A stretch of DNA of 64,000 nucleotides, taken from NCBI GenBank assembly GCA_003116975.1, contig BGKB01000061.1, forward strand, positions 62,001-126,000, in the 5' to 3' direction. Positions 20,001 through 29,400 of this stretch are shown here, piece after piece (within the stretch, counting starts at the first letter, position 1; every line of letters starts with the position of its first letter). A model generated the notes under the pieces. It was not told the DNA's origin, did not search any database, and worked only from the letters and a program-made list of their open reading frames with translations. A program made the translations under genes and the position numbers. This stretch comes from Aurantiochytrium sp. KH105. Lineage: Eukaryota; Sar; Bigyra; Thraustochytrida; Thraustochytriidae.

Positions 20001-21717
20001 CTACCTTGAAGAACGACAAGCATATCTCGCAGAGCGCTGGGCGATGGCAGAAGAGGAACAATCGATGCGCGCCTTTCTCAAGGAGGAAGCCATGCGCGAG
20101 ATGAAGTCGAAATATGACGTCGAGGGCCTCGAGGTCGAGGAAAAATCCAAAAAGCAACTACGACGCGACGAGATCAAAAAGGTGGTTGCCGATCGCCAGC
20201 GTGCAAAGCGAGAGCAAAAGCAAATGCTCATTGAGGACGATCTGAGTTATCAGATGCGGCTCGAATACAACCGTCAGATGCAAAAGCTGCTCATGCAGCA
20301 CGAAATGGGCCTCGACGCAGGCGACATGGAAGGTTTAGGGGCCGATGCCGCAGCGCAAGCCATGAATGCTGCGCTTGCTCGCGCGCACCAGCGCGAAATT
20401 GAAAAGCAGAAACGCAAACTCGCCGAAGAGGAACGCAAATATTCTCGGCGCGTGAATCAGGCATTTCTGCACAAGATCAAGTACGAGCTGCAAGCTCTCA
20501 AGCTCGAGGACGAGGTCGCCAAATGGTACACGCTTGAGCAGCGCAAGCGTGCCTTGGCTCTTCGTGCAGGCGTATTCATGCGTAAAAAGGTGGATGCTGA
20601 CACCAAAGCTCGCCGCGACGTTGAGCAGCGGCGTGCCGAGACCGCGCAAGCCCGAGAACGCGCTGAAGCGGCCATGAGACTTGTAGACGAAACGCGCCCA
20701 CAGATTCGGCAGTCCCAGCGAGACAAAATCGCAGTTCTACGCGAGACAGAGTTCATCAACTCGGATGTGGTGCACGAAAACATGAATCGGTTCCACACCC
20801 AGGATCTATACGGCGAGCTTCACTACCAGTTCTTCTACATGCTCAGCTGTCAAATTGCCAACAATGCCGAGGTGGTCAGTCTCGAACGTACGGTGCGAAG
20901 GACAGTCGAAGCTTTGCAGACCATTGGGGCGGAAACGCGAGCCAAACAGGAGGACCTCCGTGCCCTTGAGCTACAGTGGCGACGCAGAAATTGGCTGCGT
21001 TTGCGACGCGCCGAGCTTGGAGCTATCTTTTTCTCGATGACACGAAGAAAGGTGCTTGACAAGGCTTTTTGCGGATGGCACGAGTATGCTGTCTGGCAAA
21101 AACGCACTCGCGAAGCGTTCGAGGTACGCGTTGGTGTCACCAAGCATGGAAATGACCTGCAAAAGGTTTTTCGGACTTCGGTGTCCGACGAAATCTCCAC
21201 ACGCGACGAGAGCTCATCGGAGCCCGAGACGCAGACAATTCTTCGCAAGCACACGAATCGCAAAGTCAAGTGTCAGAACTGCAAGCAAGTTTACATGGAG
21301 TCTGCCAACCACGCGCAGGCATGTGCCTACCATCCCGGGACTTACGAATTGGCGTGTCCTCAAACTTGCACGGTAAATCGGTCCGGCAAAGCGGCGGAAT
21401 CGGGAAGCGTCGACACACGATGCGCTGCCCACTACCGTCGTCGATGGTCCTGCTGCGACAAAACCAAAGCAGTACCTTTTGGTTTTGATGGGTGTCGGCA
21501 GCGCTGGCACATGCCAGAGAATATTGATCCCAAATACGAAGGTCAAGTACGCGATGCCTCGGCGAAAAAGCAGCGCGCGGAGGGGAGTGTGACTCAAGTC
21601 GAGCGAGGACTACAGGAGCTGCGCAGAATCGCCAAAAGGGAGCGTCTTCATGACCTTGATGCAATTCGCGATCGTCTCGCCCATGATCGTGAGCTTGTGG
21701 CTCGCTACGATTCGTGA
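14044..21717 (+). CDS. giant coiled-coil protein with CHORD-like C-terminal zinc motif
   Basis: The product is 2557 residues in one frame, with no intron needed. Residues 20-75 are an acidic Asp/Glu/Ser tract. Most of the rest is Glu/Arg/Lys/Ala helix with long coiled-coil runs. Two globular islands interrupt it. One (about 650-840) is beta-rich, with YRVTTVITRHP and LDVTDYINVRFGPS. The other (about 1300-1340) carries CEHRRVRYWGS followed by RCLRCNVEVSRSFC, a likely metal site. Near residue 2345 the AFCGWHEYAVWQKR segment resembles Sfi1-type or protist centrosomal repeats. Residues 2405-2500 hold CQNC, then ACAYHPGTYELAC, WSCC and GCRQRWH, a Cys/His order close to CHORD zinc domains (HPG...WSCC...GC...H). 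Family unknown. A structural role at centrosome or flagellum is an inference from the coiled coil and tryptophan motif. Confidence 0.8.
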   Translation: MNMAHRRRKGGALEKDNNEGKDDDDDNDDDDDEEEEEDDSDEDDSDEDDSDEDDSEDDSDSDDESDDDDDSLPDDPEEIERLAREQWKDRGFNEADFTVEKMFEIWAREEEEGLGRARASNNLQRKMELLRMNQEAEVFDTAALKAMAKAKALELKEQAKDFALETKERVLPPFVKRMLRLRAHERKAAALIKTAQAAHDLRLEQRRIKHEEIAKEKLEQERQRERVERQEQFKAFRRKQKEEAILRDKKLASEAILKRREQERVEREAQEAEDAAKERQRIHERTRARRRRDIKSWLATHRTGVQEAAQRKEDRDKIERAREKLVQERFEQETQAHNAQVEKDALGLPTISPGVPGIFAKPIGAKHGAPHGVHRHDKPAYDLFDPELDATTLEPPFSSADASKQVALLEIRVMEAESLVAAALAPCQDAQSKLDANRADIRSLDEQILTLDREIVHIANEQKEFRASLLKPPRREPNRSEMERENLLTRRKFEIRTRIDSELRPRLEVCKQSKQDLETQFALAEERLHMLREEALARRVELDARLEMQPELPLVIGRALHKVDEHQGQPAVDPVRSFEGVVQRTNAELLRHAAAELEKHRKDLTKMAQQKSTSREEYAYLKSDLELSVTRLAETQTRIQRAQEAQLRADLVMAIETFFQKGGIANLAKISNVYAGALDWWQGHQPEATTNVRLVDEVAQEHHADEKTDDHTFIGVMADVHDRVGTIEGIIQLPRHRLYRVTTVITRHPQKDIPGRAAQLDVTDYINVRFGPSLQQLSLIGKVFNAPSAEQPPGAPVHHTITTLIAGTSVAYRFDFRGSSTQCALVVKNGWVQEEEANNPADGVDKDSPQVLTDFVRQLRIERLQGKDRANHLLEELIRAKECPKPYWDSSIFQGTLQRFEKNRFLQMLQDTLEALGKEREELEQRKIARRDALLKLHESQAQPGALVHTRGKGPEGTKPRRFSAARAQHQELLARKAHDSEHLETMRKEAELDEKMILAKERYINRKRRGMDGAAAIEEGQRLVGRKLEIFFADIARWRVGKVMDMKASWVDQNTRLQVLHKLELSDEPEGSSKWDDLLARRFVELKVDVSDVEERRKELEEDRLRQKRQDREERERVAAEEAREDKEIKERATMEKNELLRKAAQEVANAGERIRAEIAFAVETSEHVRGLVQAKTDELRKELLEATMAEIGSRSLGRRTREEIDKTAAEEAQKSFAEKPIAVAESDIKEKWQHEMKLLKARHALIVENFHAKLKARREQEVANLLRKRNAGLAARKRQRAELGKLLAIVDIEKALPPATRCEHRRVRYWGSQYKNGVRCLRCNVEVSRSFCDPSQAWEMNAETGAAIALHRRAEARYIAANPEQDALIEAERQRVEKEDRLIEAAGRDLPGSQLAINLEKLNARHLLPTSLRNNDVQGGHWGDPTPLRTRYARKRALRMDYMTHFSRVRGYKLKLADLARTREALLRERRESTAALEEAHQDNFAIENRTLRIEGEYHRAQELLRERREAIERTEKAEATLELALEDRIEKELIYDATCRDLFVAEAKLDIRSNEARHALVQSQQIDKDRDRAHAMLARLKKELQTARENHEKAENILQTVRWQQRGSPVLYAPWAKRLGLATIVFCRPVDPEKADDQEDAVDMVKIRLVCGGSQIVFLYCPLQPIIDEERRREAAERPLMEAEDAASAKYARAEAAFQVENQRLMEREEILQRQVEEVIFRELVEERAVEEARGEAMLNALQVLQLKWKREQFKRLAREHVNREHLALVEALAEFDLEGPTKAQPYAPEPFSKAKRRRARRQRYMELCAIFQDEQADLAEAEIRLRYKTLREREERDAAIEAIIEEIVDGESRSIAEVYYANSLDTAQRRMDESNVYLAGGQGVEGILQVADGTNETDTTLTKPVAPLGTAIHFEVYRDLSRLRRARRVELERLLAHWAHHNELEKERLAAQRAWEARAEEREREEAENDAMELEDIALRQFYLEERQAYLAERWAMAEEEQSMRAFLKEEAMREMKSKYDVEGLEVEEKSKKQLRRDEIKKVVADRQRAKREQKQMLIEDDLSYQMRLEYNRQMQKLLMQHEMGLDAGDMEGLGADAAAQAMNAALARAHQREIEKQKRKLAEEERKYSRRVNQAFLHKIKYELQALKLEDEVAKWYTLEQRKRALALRAGVFMRKKVDADTKARRDVEQRRAETAQARERAEAAMRLVDETRPQIRQSQRDKIAVLRETEFINSDVVHENMNRFHTQDLYGELHYQFFYMLSCQIANNAEVVSLERTVRRTVEALQTIGAETRAKQEDLRALELQWRRRNWLRLRRAELGAIFFSMTRRKVLDKAFCGWHEYAVWQKRTREAFEVRVGVTKHGNDLQKVFRTSVSDEISTRDESSSEPETQTILRKHTNRKVKCQNCKQVYMESANHAQACAYHPGTYELACPQTCTVNRSGKAAESGSVDTRCAAHYRRRWSCCDKTKAVPFGFDGCRQRWHMPENIDPKYEGQVRDASAKKQRAEGSVTQVERGLQELRRIAKRERLHDLDAIRDRLAHDRELVARYDS

Positions 21718-21936
21718 ACTTTTGTTGCATAATAGAATGGTATGCCACATTTATCGCACGCTCTCATTCTTGCACCACCGCCAGGTTGTCATTATTTTTG
21801 GCGGCCGAGAGCGCCCAGGCGGTTCGTTATCCTAATCATCAAGCCTCACAAGTTTCGATAATAAAATTTCTGAGATGAGCAGAAGAAGCAGCCTCCCAGC
21901 GAGCAGTCCAAGCAGCAGCGGCAGCAAAATGTGAAA

Positions 21937-22737
21937 ATGGCGTCCTCAATTCTTGACGCCGTGGCGCGAGGGGTGGCAGATGCACGCACCGCACGAGAGC
22001 AGGGGCAAGCACAGGGCGCCGCAGATGCCGCCTCGCACGTGACGCTGACGTTCGCACAGAGTTTGGACGGAAGCATCGCACGACGCCGCGGAGAGCCCGT
22101 GGCAATTAGCAGCCCGGAGAGCTTCGCCTTCACGCACGCGCTCCGCGCCACGCACGCGGCCATCGTCGTTGGCATTGGCACAATGCTTGCCGACAACCCG
22201 TCGCTCACAACGCGCCACGTCGACGGCGAAGATCCGCAGCCAGTCATTATCGACGCCAATCTCGAAACCCCGCTCTCAAGCAAGCTTTTCACGGACGAGC
22301 GCTGTCGCAAGAAGCCCCTGCTCCTGGCCGTCGCAGCGCCTGGCACGGCGCAAAGGAAGGATATCGACTCGCGAGCACAACGCGAGGCAGCTCTTCGCGC
22401 GGCCGGCGCAGAAATCGAATTTTGCGCAGCGGAGGCTTTTGGCCAAGACGGTCGAGCACGGATTGCCCTGCAAGATGCCTTACGCGTACTGCGTCGGCGC
22501 TTCGATAGTGTGATGATAGAGGGAGGAGCGGGCGTCATTACAGGAATTCTATCAAGCTCGGAGTGCGTGGCACAGATCGATCGCGTTGTGCTCACCATCG
22601 CACCAGCATTCTTTGGGGGCTACAACTACATGCAGCGCCTCTGTCCCGAGAACACGGCCCGCGCATGGAAGACTGAGCGTGTCGAGACGGCATCGGGCGA
22701 TATTCTAGTCAGTCTCGTGCCAAGAGTCCCAGGTTGA
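21937..22737 (+). CDS. RIB7: RIB7-type diaminohydroxyphosphoribosylamino-pyrimidine reductase
   Basis: The product is 266 residues. The open frame runs back to a GTG at 21931, but the first ATG is at 21937 (MASSILDAVARG). It matches the RibD C-terminal reductase family, which reduces the ribosylamino-pyrimidine phosphate with NADPH, the second or third step of riboflavin synthesis. Visible motifs are VTLTFAQSLDGSIA, the substrate/NADPH motif HALRATHAAIVVGIGTMLADNP, MIEGGAGVITG and VVLTIAPAFFGG. There is no deaminase domain, so it is the stand-alone fungal/archaeal-type enzyme, with length usual for the family. It lies 219 bp downstream of the giant coiled-coil gene on the same strand. An AATAAA at 21860-21865 between them may serve that upstream gene. 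Confidence 0.88.
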   Translation: MASSILDAVARGVADARTAREQGQAQGAADAASHVTLTFAQSLDGSIARRRGEPVAISSPESFAFTHALRATHAAIVVGIGTMLADNPSLTTRHVDGEDPQPVIIDANLETPLSSKLFTDERCRKKPLLLAVAAPGTAQRKDIDSRAQREAALRAAGAEIEFCAAEAFGQDGRARIALQDALRVLRRRFDSVMIEGGAGVITGILSSSECVAQIDRVVLTIAPAFFGGYNYMQRLCPENTARAWKTERVETASGDILVSLVPRVPG

Positions 22738-22907
22738 GGAGTCGTCGACTACTTGTTCTCTATGGACACACACCCGCCCCCACCCCCCCCAAATCTCCCC
22801 AACCAAAAAAGGGGAGGAGAGGAGAGGAGAGGAGAGGCGAGGCGAGGAAAGAAAAGAGAAAAAAAGTAGTCCTTATCATCCTCTTCACCCCAAACTTACG
22901 CAATCAC
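22738..22907. other. short convergent spacer with hairpin and C/G runs
   Basis: This lies between the ends of RIB7 and the minus-strand membrane gene. It contains C runs at 22775-22790, a CTCCCC/GGGGAG inverted repeat around 22795-22816 and then a GGAGA purine tract. It may shape 3' ends on both strands. Confidence 0.4.
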
Positions 22908-24938
22908 TCACGAGAGTTTTTGAGCAGCAACTTCGGCACTTCGCGTCGTCTCTGCGAGGACGACCAAGACGTCCGGGGTCAGTGCACACACAGCAGTTTG
23001 CGTAGGCGAACTTGCCGGCTGAAAGAACCGCATTAGCTGGTCCGTGGGCCGCGCGCGCAGCGTCAAGGGATCCACGAGAAGCGAGGCTGTCTTCCCCGTC
23101 TCCGCGGTAAGCTCTTTGGCAAGAAAGGCCTGAGCATCCGCCGTCTTGAATGAGGAATCGTCAACGGCGCGGCTGAGACGTTCCGGAATACTCGTAATTG
23201 CATAACAGCGTAACGCACCAATCGAGTCGATCACTCGTTTTTGTAAATCCATCTCCTGATCATCCTCCGTTGAAGTCTGGGACACGGCATCGAGGTCGAC
23301 CATGCAATCCGTAAGCTCCAAGTGCTCGAGCGCCTTGAATACGGCACTCTGAGTATGAGGCGACACATCCACGCGCGCAAAGGTTACCTGCTGCGAGGGG
23401 GCATCTTTAGCACCAAGGGTGAAGCAGACGGCTACATCGATCTCTGAAACCTCGCTTGCAGTGGTGACGGTAATACCATCAACGACAGAACTTCCCACAG
23501 AAACTGCAGTGAGCGCGCCGGGCATGATGTTCTCGACAAGTCGCGCAACATGAAGCTGGACAGCACGCGCCGTGCGCACATCTTTGGCGGCCTGGGTCAA
23601 GAGACGAATGTTCGACGAGTGGGGCGCGAGCTTTGTGGTCTGACTCGTCAGCGTGCTTTCCATCATGAGGCTCGATGCGCGAAACGCATCGCCAGCGTGC
23701 GAGTCTGCGCGACCCCATCCTGAAGCCCGCGCCGAAAGCTCTTCAACCAGGTCTCGGAGGAGGACGACAAAGGATCTTGCCGGGCTTCCAAACTGAAGCT
23801 CTCCTGGAGCTCGGAACGCAAGGCTGGCGAGCTCGTCGCATGCGTTAACCAAATGGCCCCATGCGGCTACCTCGTGAATCGACGCTCCCGATGCGCGAGC
23901 ACGGCGCAATTGCTCCAGGCGAACGGCGAGATGCAAATCGACAATCTCATGAACTGGAGCCCTCGAGACAGCGTCGCTGGAGTTTCGTCGTGAGTGGGTA
24001 GACCCCTCCTTACCGTTACCCTTGCCTTTGGCGTGGTGGATGAGAGATTCTGGCCAGAGCTGGGTCGCAGCCTGATGCGCCGTAAAGACCTTCTTGCTAA
24101 GCTTGCGTCCTTCAATGAGATGGTCCATCTCCGCCATGCTCAGGCACACTCGCAAGAGCGACTTGGCAGCCAGTAGCTCATCTGCGATGCCAGCGAATCC
24201 TCCAACGTACGAGCGTGCTGCAAGCACCTGCGGATCGTCGCTGTCTGCGTCGGCGAGATGGAGAGAGAGACCTGCAATTTCATGAATCATTTTCGGTGGG
24301 GTAAGCTCCATCATGCGCTCTGCATCGGCGCCAAGCTTTCTGGCAAGGATTGGACTCTGCATGACGATGTTGCGCAGCTCGAAAGCCATGCGCGGGACCA
24401 CTACACGTTCTAGACCCGCCTCGTGGGCGCCCAAGAGGAGTCTGTGCAATGCAAAGAGACGCGCATGGACGGCACGAGGAATTCCCGACCGCGCGCTTGC
24501 CTCTCCTGCGAGTTTCCTTCCACCCTCGCGCAGGAAGGAGAGGTCACGTTCGGTAATGCGTTGCGCGCCAAAAGTCTCGAGGGCGCGAAGCTTGGTTTCG
24601 AGATCGCGCAAAGATTGTTGAACACCATACGCGTAGGTCAATTGATCCTCCTCAAGGAGACGCTCGATCGCGACACGGGCTTGGTGAAGTAGCGCCGCTA
24701 GCGAGCCGTCGTTCTTCGTGCCTGACGAGGCGCCACTCCCTTGTGCAAGCTTTTGTTGCTGCTGCTGATCCTGCTGGCCATCTTGCTGACTGGCCCGCTC
24801 GGCAGACATGACAGCGCTCAGAGACTTGAGCTGGCTTGCAAGGTTCAAGCGCTCTTCCTCGCCTTTGGCTTCGCCTGGAGCGCCCGAGGACTTTTTAGCC
24901 ATCTTGTCTCTTCCCTTTTGTTGTTGTTGTTGTTGTTG

Positions 24939-24969
<31 letters not shown>

Positions 24970-25358
24970 TGCCTCGCTTGAGACGACGCACGCCGATCGG
25001 CGACAACGCCTTCGGCGCCTTCGCCTCCTTCATCATCGTTGTTCCTGTCAGAGAATAGCGCGAGGCCAGCTTTGGAGAGCTTTGGCAATCCCTGTTGTCC
25101 TGAAGGCGAGACCGCTGCGAGTGTGACAAGAGCAGCGACGACAAAAAGCATGCCGATGCCCAGCGAAACTCTGGCGTCGCCCGCCTTGGCCGAGTCAGCC
25201 TCCGCGCCCGCGCCTGCAGCCGGCGAGCCCCGAAGAGGCTTGAGCCCTCGCACGAGCCAGGACGCTCCTCTCGACAGCAGCCCCAGCAGCCCCGGCGCAG
25301 GGTCGCGCCGGTACACCTGCCCGGCGAACACAAAGAGCTCCCCTTCTCCGGACCACAT
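22908..25358 (-). CDS. single-pass membrane protein with polyQ tract and large helical domain
   Basis: The product is 816 residues from the ATG at 25356-25358 (MWSGEGELFVFAGQVYRR). A short N-terminal segment is followed by one membrane helix at about 64-83 (VSLGIGMLFVVAALVTLAAV). A low-complexity stretch has about 19 glutamines near residue 130-148, and a second Gln-rich patch lies near 200. From about residue 215 to the end the chain is helix-rich and well balanced, with motifs such as LRNIVMQSPILARKLGADAE and LRVCLSMAEMDHLIEGRK. No cleavable signal is evident, so a signal-anchor orientation is likely and the large domain may be lumenal. I recognise no family. The gene ends 170 bp from the end of RIB7, tail to tail. 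Confidence 0.7.
24920..24972 (-). repeat. CAA/CAG polyglutamine codon run inside the membrane protein gene
   Basis: On the coding (minus) strand eight to nine CAG codons are followed by eight to nine CAA codons. The switch from CAG to CAA divides the run into two blocks. Confidence 0.9.
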
Positions 25359-26408
25359 CCTCGCTGCCTGCCGCGCGCGTCCGTCTGCGCGCCCGCCCGC
25401 ACGCCCGCGAGCCGAGCCCGCGAAGCTGTTGTTGTTTTGCTGTACAATGATGCATGCACGCAGAGAGGAAGGAAGGGATCCATCTGCCTAGCCGAATCCC
25501 GATCGATCCTCCACAACGACGAATGTAAAGCCCCGACCAAGCGACGGCTGTATCAGCTCTAGCACCCATTGGCCGTGGTGTCGACCTCTCTAGGCCTATC
25601 TATCGCGTCGACGAAAGGTTTGATCCGATGATCGACCGCAAACGCGCGGGGTCTCGTGATTCCTAGATCCTACTACTACACAGAAGTGCCAACCTCGAAA
25701 CCGCTGCAGTGGCAGCCTATGCATAACGTGTTCGTAACGTCGTACGATAAGGAAACCGCCGTTTTTTTGTCCGGTGAGATGAGTGTTGCCCGGCAGCGGC
25801 CGTGCGGCCGCGCTGGTGTGCGTCTTCACGTTGCCGGCTGCCGGCTCTGAGTAGGCAGTCTGGCAAACAGGCAAGCAGGCAAGTTTGTTAACCCAAACAG
25901 CGCTCAGGCTGCCTGCCATTGACCCGAAGAAGCGAACGGCTGCTAAACCAAGTTGTGGTCTCGCGAACGCAGGAGAGTAGAAAGAGGCACAAGACGAAAC
26001 TCCCCTCTTGGTCTGCCTGCAGCGGCTATCTCTGCCAGTTCAGGCTTGGCTCGGCTCGGCTCGGCTCGGCTCGGCTCGGCTCGGCTCGACTCGAATCGAC
26101 TCGGCTTGGCGTGGCTTGGCTTAACTCGGCTCGGCTCGGCTCAGCTCGGGCTGCCCAGAACGGTTTGCTGCGAGGAGGTTCCGGGGCCGAGGGCGACCGG
26201 CCGCGGCGTGGAGAGACGGGTGGCTGAACAGGGTGAGCTACGCGCGCGAGTGCGTGGAGCCGCAGACTTGGCGCCGGTGTCCGGAGAAAGCTTGCATAGC
26301 ATCTGACGGCCGCCTGCGGCAAAAACCGACCAAAGCTGAGAAGAAAGCGACTCGAGCCAAGTTCAAGCACGCTTTTTCTTCACCATCATCGCCACGTGAG
26401 AAAAGATA
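25359..26408. other. divergent spacer with (CTCGG) array
   Basis: This lies between the polyQ membrane protein and the giant RCC1 protein. Its right half has the pentanucleotide array at 26047-26150. I see no gene and no TATA box. Confidence 0.5.
26047..26150. repeat. (CTCGG)n pentanucleotide repeat, perfect then degenerate
   Basis: Eight perfect CTCGG units (to about 26088) grade into variants (CTCGA, TTGGC) and back to three CTCGG units. It lies about 260-360 bp upstream of the giant RCC1 gene. Confidence 0.9.
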
Positions 26409-29400
26409 ATGAGCACTGCGCACCGCAACGCCGCGCAGGCACAAGAAGCAGCAGTGCCGCTGCGCGCGCGCCCTGTCACCGGAACAGAAAACACCGACGA
26501 GCTCGATCAGATATGCGAGGAGCTCGCTGTGCTCGAGGTCTCGAAGCGCTTCCGTGGCAACAATGACCTCGTCGAAAGCTTTCTTCATGCGACGCGTTGC
26601 GCGCTCTTCCGGCCCGCCACGAGCCTTGCCCAGGAGTTTGACCTCTTTAGTCTGCCAGACATTATGGAGATTGGCTCACCGAAATCAATTCTTGGTCCCG
26701 ACTATTCGGAAGACCTTCTTCAGCACACGCGGGCGCTACGATCGTCGAGCGACGACAATGCAGAGCTGCCCATGAACGTCCGCCTTGGCGTCGAGATGTT
26801 CCTGCGCATGATTGCTGCTCTCGACCTCGCGAACAACCGCCCTGCTCTCTTTGCCCTCTTGCACAAGCTCCCAGGAATCCTTAGCGACCTGCCCGCTCTG
26901 GCCCTTACGGACAGCGGACCGGTGGCGCGAGAGGTTCATATTGACTCGCAAATGCGCGCGGCTCATCTCGCCGACGATGATCACAGCATGGACAATTTTC
27001 AAAAGCGCAAGGCTAAGATCGCTAGGGAGCTCGAACGCCGAAAGCGCATGTCCGCTGCCATGATAGCGGATGCAGGAATTCCAACTGCTGTCGCAGCAGT
27101 CCTTGAGGACGCCTATCTTGGCGTACTTGCCATGCCGCAGCAGTACAGCAAGCAAACCAAGCAGCCTCGGCGCCCTTCCAGCGCGCAGCGGCCGCCCGTA
27201 GAGGTGACGTCAGGCGAGCTGCTTTCAACATGGCTCGGCCTCAGTATTAAACGCGGATCGCTCTCTGGCTTGGCGACCGTGGTTCGCATCCTTCTTCAGC
27301 ATGCTAGCGCTCTTGAACGGCCCAAACGGAGCCTCGGCCTGACGAGACGCGAAACCAATGAAAGTGCCCAGGATGACGTAGAAGAGCGTAAAGCTGCCGA
27401 AACGAGTTCCTCTGTCATAGGAGTAGCGGATGCAGGTGACCGCGAGCAGGATCCGCAAGCTATGTTTGGCCTCCTTTCCCAGGCAGCCAGCGAGGATCTT
27501 GACGCAGAGCCATTTCTTCGCGAACTTGCCGAGGCCAGTCTCACTAATGTGCTGCGCGCCTTCCAGCCACCCGAAAAGGGGGACGTTGGTGGAACCCTCT
27601 TTACCTTTGGCAAGGGTGATCACGGCAAACTTGGCCATGGTAAGTGCACAGAAGTCGACCCAAGCCCGCAGCCCCACTTGCATGAACATTGCCCTGATGG
27701 CTACTGCACTGAAAACATCAAAACGCCGCGGATGATCATTGACTTGGAGAATGCAACCATTTGCAAGGTTGCATCACTGTCAACGCACTCCGTCGCTCTT
27801 TCCGACGAGGGCGTTCTGTACACCTGGGGAAACGGAGACAAGAATCGACTGGGCCACGGCACTACGGCCAAAGAATACTACCCTCGCATTGTCAATTCGT
27901 TGCTCACGCGCCCGCCTGTGGTTGACATCGCGTGTGGGCTTGGTCACACGCTCGCGCTTCTTGAGAACGGCCACCTCTACTCTTGGGGTAATGGTGGCAA
28001 CGGCCGCCTCGGGCTCGGAGACACGGATGACCGCGCTCTTGCCTGCTTGGTGACCAAGTTTATTACCGACCCGCTCGATGACAAGTACCTTCAAGAGCCT
28101 GTCAAGCAGTCAGCCTTTGAAATGCCAAAGGGTGTTCGGCTCGTGGGTCTGCACTGCGGTGCAAGTCACTCGATGGCCATTGCAGAGGATGGTCGGTGCT
28201 TCACCTGGGGCAAGAACAACCAGGGTCAGTGTGGTCATGGCGACGTCGCAGATAAACTTCATCCACAGCTCGTCGACGCATTCACCAAGTCAGCTCACAA
28301 TGAGCGGGACAAAACACAGGAAGAGGAAGAGGAGGAAGAAGCCAAGGCCGCCGACCAGGACAACTCCATTCGGGCCATGGCAGGTGGATGGGAGCATACC
28401 CTTGCGCTCACGCGCGATGGCCGTCTCTTTTCGTTTGGCTCCGGATACAAAGATTCTCGCCGCACCGGCTTGCCGCCCGTACTAGGGCACGGTGGTACGG
28501 AGCGCGAGCTTCGTCCGCGCCAGATCATGGCTCTTCAGTCAGAAACGATCAAGTACTGCACATGTGGCTGGGATCACTCCATGGCCATCACTGACCGTGG
28601 CCATGTCTACACTTGGGGCGCAGGCACCAACGGTAAGCTTGGCCACGGCGACGAAGAGAGCCACACCCTTCCTCGGCGCATCGACTCACTCGTCGACGCC
28701 AATGTGCGCATTGTTCAGGTCGAGGCCGGATGCGAGCATTCCGTCGCAGTATCGGACGAAGGCTATCTTTACACGTGGGGCCATGGTGATTCAGGGAGAC
28801 TGGGGCATGAAAGCAACCGGACCGAAAAGCGACCCAAACGTGTGCAAAGTCTCGTGGAACGGGGTCTTCCGGTGCTCAGCATCGCTGTGGGCGACAAGTA
28901 CAACCTGATACTCACGCAATCTGAGGCCGCAAAGGCGGCCGCCGAATCAGCAGCAGCAGCGGCAGCAGTAGCGGCGGCAGCTTCTGCTGCCAGCGCTGAC
29001 CCTGCCATCGCTGCAACGGAGTCGGCAGAAACGCACGATGAACCCGCCCTGGAGTTAAACCTCGAGAGCAAGGAAATCAATAATGCGCAAGATCGTCACG
29101 AGAGCAAGCAAGACTCGAGCTTGGACACATTGACCCGCGAAGCCATACTCCGGGGCCAGCTATCAGAGGCTCTTCTTGGGCTTACCTCCTTTGCTATGCC
29201 CAGCGATGAGGATGATCTTCTTCCAGAGTGGATGCTTTGCTCAGATCGCGTCGCGCTCTTCGTCCTCGCCCATCTCGAGCGTCTTGCCTCCGGCGTGAGC
29301 CAGACCTTGTCCGCAGCCGGTACGGAATCTGATATTACCAAATTCAACAGCGCCGATGCACTTGGTGCTGACGCGTCTTCATCTGCAGCTCCGTGCTCCA

